Source: Fimbriimonadaceae bacterium
GTDB lineage: Bacteria; Armatimonadota; Fimbriimonadia; Fimbriimonadales; Fimbriimonadaceae
DNA length: 64,000 nt
Direction of reading: 5' to 3'
NCBI GenBank assembly: GCA_023957775.1
Contig: JAMLGR010000005.1
Coordinates: forward strand, 62,001 to 126,000
Under the pieces are notes generated by a model, which had not been told where the DNA came from, searched no databases, and was given only the letters and a program-made list of their open reading frames with translations. Position numbers and translations under genes: made by a program. Of the stretch, positions 60,112 through 64,000 are shown piece by piece; position 1 is the first letter of the stretch; each line of letters opens with the position of its first letter.

Positions 60112-62028
60112 CTACCGAACCTTTGCGCCTTCGGGGGTTTCCTTGTCGGGCTGCAGGAGAATCGCCCCTCCGTTTTCATCGACCGCCGCAAGCAGCATCC
60201 CTTGGCTCTCGGTCCCGCGCAACATCGCGGGCTTGAGGTTCGCCACCACCACGACTTGGCGGCCGATCAGGTCCAGCGGGTCGTAGTTCTTGCGGATGCC
60301 CGCGACGATCTGCCGGCGTTCGTCGCCGATCATCACCTGGAGCTTCAACAGCTTGTCGGCGCCCTCCAAAGGCTCGGCTTCGAGCACGCGGGCGATGCGG
60401 AACTGCACCTTTGCGAACTCCTCGATCGTGATCTGCTCGACGGGGGCTTCGGTCTTTTCCACCTTGGGAGTCTCCTGTTTGGGTTGGGCCGCGGGCTTGT
60501 CAGCCTCGAGGCGAGGGAAGATCGGCTCCGGTTGCCCCAGCGCCGTGCCGGGGGGAAGGGCTTCGTCGACGCCGATCACGTCCCACGCAAGGAGCGGCGC
60601 CACACCAAGCTGCGCCGCGATGGCGTCGGCGGTGGACGGGAGCATCGGACGGATGAGCCCCTCCGCGGCACGCAGGCACGCGAGCATCGAGCGCACCACG
60701 CCGGCCAGCGCCGGATCGTCGGCTTTGGCGAGGGCCCACGGGGCGCGGGTGTCGATGTATTTGTTCAGGAACCTAACGATTGAGAATGCGGCCTCCGATG
60801 CGCGGTCGATCCGATACGCGGCCATGGCCGACTCGAACCCGCTCTTGGCCGCGGCGATCGCTTCCGACGCCTCGGCTTCGAGCGGTGCGTCGGGCACCGC
60901 TCCTCCCACGAACTTGTGCGCCATGGCCAGCGAACGGTTGAGCGCGTTGCCCAGGTCGTTCGCCAGGTCCACGTTGTAGCGGCGGTCGAAGTCCTCGTAC
61001 GTGAACATCGAGTCGTTCTCGTACGGCATCGTCGTGGCCATGTAGTGGCGCACGGCGTCGATCGCCACGTCCTCGGTGCACCCTGCCCGCCCCGCCAACT
61101 CCTGCGCGAGCTCCAAGGGGGCGACGACGTTGCCCTTGGACTTGGAGATCTTCTCGCCTCCCACGGTCATCCAACCGTGGCCCATCAGCACTTCGGGAAG
61201 GGGAAGTTCCAGGCCCATCAGCATCGCGGGCCACAGGGTCGCGTGAAACCGGGTGAGGATGTCCTTGCCCATCCACTGGACCTCGGCCGGCCACATGGTC
61301 TGCCACCCATCGCCGGGCCATCCCGTCGCGCTGATGTAGTTGATCAACGCGTCGAACCACACGTAGATCACCTTGGAATCGTCGCCGGGGACCGTGATGC
61401 CCCAGCCCTGGTTCGAGCGGGTGATGCACGTGTCGCGCAGCCCCTCGCGCATGAAGCCCAGCACCTCGTTGCGGCGCACCTCGGGTTGGATGAACGACGG
61501 ATGCGCCTCAATGTGCGCGCGAAGCCGCTCCTCGAACGCGCTGAGCTTGAAGAAGTAGTTCTCCTCCTGCACCCAGCGCACCTCGTTCCCGTCCGGGCTC
61601 TTCCCGTCTACGAGGTCGGCCTCCTTGTAGAACGTCTCCGACGAAACGTCGTACCACCCCTCGTAGGTGCCCGGATAGATGTAACCCTTATCCCTCAGCC
61701 TCTTGAACACTTCGTGGACGGCGGCCACGTGACGAGGCTCGGTGGTGCGGATGAAGTCGTCGTACTCGATCTTCATGCCGGTCCAGATTCGGCGGAACTC
61801 CTGGCTGATCTCGTCCACGAAGCTCTGGGGGCTCTTTCCCACCTTCTGCGCGGCTTCCATCACCTTGAGTCCATTCTCGTCGGTGCCCGTCAGGAACGTC
61901 ACCTCGCACCCTCGCATCTTTGCGTAGCGCGCCGAGACGTCGCTGGCGAAGGTCGTGAGCGCCGTACCGATGTGGGGAACGGAGTTCACGTAGTAGATCG
62001 GCGTGGTGATGAAGATCCGCTTGGGCAT
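60112..62028 (-). CDS. metG: Methionyl-tRNA synthetase
   Basis: 638 residues. Class I signature VPHIGTAL (HIGH) near residue 15 and KISKSKGN (KMSKS) near 295. The connective peptide lacks the CxxC zinc knuckles, so this is the zinc-less MetG type. The anticodon-binding helical domain spans about 360-500. The C-terminal 100 residues form an EMAPII/Trbp111-like tRNA-binding OB fold (FAKVQFRIARVLEAEPLEGA, LKPAMLRGTESQGMLLAA) that promotes dimerisation and tRNA affinity. A TAAACT hexamer lies 9 nt before the start, so the leader would be only a few nucleotides. Confidence 0.97.
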   Translation of the reverse strand: MPKRIFITTPIYYVNSVPHIGTALTTFASDVSARYAKMRGCEVTFLTGTDENGLKVMEAAQKVGKSPQSFVDEISQEFRRIWTGMKIEYDDFIRTTEPRHVAAVHEVFKRLRDKGYIYPGTYEGWYDVSSETFYKEADLVDGKSPDGNEVRWVQEENYFFKLSAFEERLRAHIEAHPSFIQPEVRRNEVLGFMREGLRDTCITRSNQGWGITVPGDDSKVIYVWFDALINYISATGWPGDGWQTMWPAEVQWMGKDILTRFHATLWPAMLMGLELPLPEVLMGHGWMTVGGEKISKSKGNVVAPLELAQELAGRAGCTEDVAIDAVRHYMATTMPYENDSMFTYEDFDRRYNVDLANDLGNALNRSLAMAHKFVGGAVPDAPLEAEASEAIAAAKSGFESAMAAYRIDRASEAAFSIVRFLNKYIDTRAPWALAKADDPALAGVVRSMLACLRAAEGLIRPMLPSTADAIAAQLGVAPLLAWDVIGVDEALPPGTALGQPEPIFPRLEADKPAAQPKQETPKVEKTEAPVEQITIEEFAKVQFRIARVLEAEPLEGADKLLKLQVMIGDERRQIVAGIRKNYDPLDLIGRQVVVVANLKPAMLRGTESQGMLLAAVDENGGAILLQPDKETPEGAKVR

Positions 62029-62137
62029 CGGAAGGGGAGTTTACCGGTTGCCCTGGGTTGGCCCGGCATTGGCACGGGATTTGCGCCGGGAAGGCCAAGC
62101 AATCGTGCGCAACGTGAAATCAACCAAAGGAATTTCG

Positions 62138-62917
62138 ATGAAACCCTGGAGCAACAGAACAGGATGTTGGATGCTCGCCCTGGGACTCGCGGCCTCCGCG
62201 ATGGCCCACCGGCCCGAACCGAACGCCTACCTCAACAGACCTGCGCATTCGACGGCGGAACTGGTTCAGCAGGCCAAGTCCGACCCCGCCGTGATGGATC
62301 GCTACATGCGCCATTACGGCATGTCGCGCCAGGAAGTGATCGAGTTGCTTTCCGGACTCCATCTGGCGGCGATGGCGCAGGACACACCGATGGCCGTGTA
62401 CAACTGCAGCGAGCAGGACGGCGTCATCCGCTCCCGCCTGTTCGTGATCAAGAAGGGTTCTTGGGTTTTCGCGGATGCCTCGGGCCGTCCCGTCGTGAAG
62501 AAGACGTGCGGCAATCCGTTCTGGACGACCCCGCCGCCCGCGCCGGACGAAGTGCAAACGGCGACCCTGCCCGCGACCATTCGCCAGGATGAGCTGATGG
62601 CGTCGGTCGAGACCATGCCCGTCGCAGAACTGGTCGAGCCCGCCTTCGAGGTTCCCGAACCGCTCCCGTACGCGGTTGCCCCTCCAGTCGTGCCAGAAAC
62701 CGAAGCGATTTTTGCGACCCACTCGCGCCGCACGCCGCTATGGCCCTTCATCGTCGGCGGCGTGGTTCTGGACCACCCCGGCGGTGGCGGTGGAAGGAGG
62801 CGTCGGAAGGTCATCACCGAGCCTCCCGTCCCCGGACCTGCGGGAGCCCTTGCGTTCGGCATACCCGCCCTGGCCGGAGCCCTTCGGCGCCGTCGGAGCA
62901 AGACCCCACGATTCTAA
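62138..62917 (+). CDS. Secreted protein with PEP-CTERM-like tail, 259 aa
   Basis: ATG 62138 behind AAAGGA. Signal peptide (GCWMLALGLAASAMA). A helical region (STAELVQQAKSDPAVMDRYM, YGMSRQEVIELLSGLH) precedes a small domain with a Cys pair (YNCSEQ and KKTCGN), a Pro-rich linker, a poly-Gly/Arg stretch and the C-terminus. The tail PVPGPAGALAFGIPALAGAL followed by RRRR has the PEP-CTERM layout (motif, hydrophobic helix, basic end) but with PGP in place of PEP. It is probably sorted by an exosortase-like system; function of the body unknown. Confidence 0.8.
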   Translation: MKPWSNRTGCWMLALGLAASAMAHRPEPNAYLNRPAHSTAELVQQAKSDPAVMDRYMRHYGMSRQEVIELLSGLHLAAMAQDTPMAVYNCSEQDGVIRSRLFVIKKGSWVFADASGRPVVKKTCGNPFWTTPPPAPDEVQTATLPATIRQDELMASVETMPVAELVEPAFEVPEPLPYAVAPPVVPETEAIFATHSRRTPLWPFIVGGVVLDHPGGGGGRRRRKVITEPPVPGPAGALAFGIPALAGALRRRRSKTPRF

Positions 62918-62938
62918 TTGGGGAAGGGAATACCCCGG

Positions 62939-62975
62939 GGCCCTCGACTCTTTGGGTCGGGGCCTCTTTCTTTTT
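62939..62975 (+). terminator. Intrinsic terminator of the PEP-CTERM-like gene
   Basis: GGCCC-T-CGAC pairs with GTCGGGGCC (nine pairs with one bulged T), followed by TCTTTCTTTTT. Ends 7 nt before the S9 peptidase stop, so also lies at a convergent junction. Confidence 0.8.
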
Positions 62976-62981
62976 GCGACG

Positions 62982-64000
62982 CTACTTGAGGTGTTTGCCC
63001 CACCACCGGGTGATCTCCCCAAGGCGGTGAAGCCTCAGATCGGGCGGGCCTGAGCGGCTCATTCCGTGCGAGGTGGTGCTCGGATAGCGGACGAAGCGCG
63101 ATTCGATACCCTCTTGCTGGAGAGCGGTGAACACCTGCTCGCTCTGTTCGATGTTGCACCGCAGATCGCCTTCGCTGTGGATGATGAGGGTCGGCGTCGT
63201 CACCCCTTCGAAGTAGGCGATCGGCGACTGCCTCCACAGCGGCGCGATCTTGTCCAACGAACTCCACGCCACGCCCCCGAAGTAACCGTCCTTGTTGAAC
63301 GGGAAGTCGCTGCTTCCCGCCATGGAGACCATGTTCGAGACGCAACGGTCGGTGATGGCCGCGCGGAACTCCTTCGTGTGGCCGATCACCCAGTTGGTCA
63401 TGTAACCGCCATAGCTGCCGCCCATGACGCCTATGCGGCCGGGGTGGATGTAGGGTTGGTGCTGCATCCATCGGGTGACGGTCTGGATGTCCTCCCAATC
63501 CTTGTTGCCCCAGTCGCCGCGAATCGCGGCGCAGTGGGCTTCGCCGTACCCCTTGGACCCGCGCGGATTGGAGAACACCACCACGTACCCCTCTGCGGCC
63601 AGCACCTGGAACTCGTGGAAGAAGGCCCATCCATACTGCGTGTGGGGTCCGCCGTGGATTTCGAGGACGGCGGGGTAGCGCTTGGGCGGCAGATAGCCGA
63701 TCGGCTTCATGACCCACGCCTGCACCTTCACGTCGTCGGTGGAGTCGAGCCAAACCTCTTCGGGGACGCTCAGCTCGATCTCTTCGTAGAACGCCTGGTT
63801 GAGATCGGTCATGCGCTTGGGCCACTCGGGGCGCTCTTTCAGGTCGTAGAGGGCGACCTCGTCGAGGCTGGCCGCGTCGCCGAACGTGCAGGCGAGCCAG
63901 CGGCCGTCCTTCGAAACGTTGCCGGCACCGATGACGTGCCAACCCTTCGTGAGGAGCGTGACGCCGCCCTTCTCGGCGTCGATGAGCCCCACCTGCATCT
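62982..64000 (-). CDS. S9 family (prolyl oligopeptidase-type) peptidase, N-terminus beyond window
   Basis: 339 residues visible, open to the window end. They cover the last blades of the beta-propeller and the whole alpha/beta-hydrolase domain: PAVLEIHGGPHTQYGWAF, the nucleophile elbow GVMGGSYGGYMTNW (Ser), the acid in LIIHSEGDLRCNIEQSEQVF (Asp) and the histidine in RYPSTTSHGMSRSG. It matches acylaminoacyl-peptidase-like S9C enzymes, which release acylated or small residues from oligopeptides. The 5' part, including any signal peptide, is missing. Confidence 0.95.
   Translation of the reverse strand, partial: MQVGLIDAEKGGVTLLTKGWHVIGAGNVSKDGRWLACTFGDAASLDEVALYDLKERPEWPKRMTDLNQAFYEEIELSVPEEVWLDSTDDVKVQAWVMKPIGYLPPKRYPAVLEIHGGPHTQYGWAFFHEFQVLAAEGYVVVFSNPRGSKGYGEAHCAAIRGDWGNKDWEDIQTVTRWMQHQPYIHPGRIGVMGGSYGGYMTNWVIGHTKEFRAAITDRCVSNMVSMAGSSDFPFNKDGYFGGVAWSSLDKIAPLWRQSPIAYFEGVTTPTLIIHSEGDLRCNIEQSEQVFTALQQEGIESRFVRYPSTTSHGMSRSGPPDLRLHRLGEITRWWGKHLK

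Overview
The window reads as chromosomal DNA from a GC-rich, diderm (LPS-bearing) bacterium. An outer membrane is shown by bamA, an OmpH/Skp chaperone, tamB, lpxD, lpxC, a TolC-type factor and an RND pump. A PEP-CTERM protein, a Tat-type giant protein and many short G-rich repeats are also present. This mix fits an Armatimonadota (Fimbriimonadia-like) genome, but that placement is an impression from gene style and not a phylogenetic result.

Layout. 1-5.4 kb: RND efflux operon (adaptor, pump, TolC-like factor). 5.5-16.4 kb: sugar-utilisation genes on the minus strand (MalG-like and MalF-like permeases, lipoprotein binding protein, GH38-like alpha-mannosidase). They are interrupted by a four-helix-bundle gene between heptamer arrays, a block of small plus-strand genes with a frameshifted NERD-like relic, and a REP-associated transposase (RAYT) between REP clusters. 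16.5-25.4 kb: two overlapping giant genes (1574 and 1379 aa) of unknown function, the first with a Tat signal. 25.4-32.1 kb: tRNA-Leu(GAG) and a 6.5-kb island bounded by a 13-bp copy of the tRNA 3' end. The island carries a 1236-aa protein that looks like a defence nuclease/NTPase and several small membrane proteins, with no visible integrase. 32.1-37.1 kb: PEP-CTERM protein, ECF sigma factor with a putative membrane anti-sigma partner, a lipoprotein and an S41 peptidase, plus a 55-bp relic of an S41 gene. 37.2-48.2 kb: lipA, tamB, bamA, ompH, a lipoprotein, lpxD and lpxC, an envelope-biogenesis run on one strand. 48.2-56.9 kb: HD-domain protein, MgtC-like protein, UbiD-like decarboxylase, large zinc metalloprotease, PilB/GspE ATPase and a matrixin-like protease. 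56.9-64 kb: RNase P RNA, lipB, rnhB, YraN, HtpX, metG, a secreted protein with a PEP-CTERM-like tail and a truncated S9 peptidase.

Two themes run through the window. First, short repeats are abundant: two heptamer families that often sit as inverted pairs around genes, a RAYT/REP family and other palindromes. Second, many genes have a -10-like hexamer (TANNNT or close to it) exactly 6 nt before the start codon and no Shine-Dalgarno sequence. This suggests widespread leaderless transcription, alongside other genes with clear GGAGG-type sites.

The best candidates for undescribed biology are the tRNA-Leu island with its 1236-aa protein and the giant Tat-exported protein pair.
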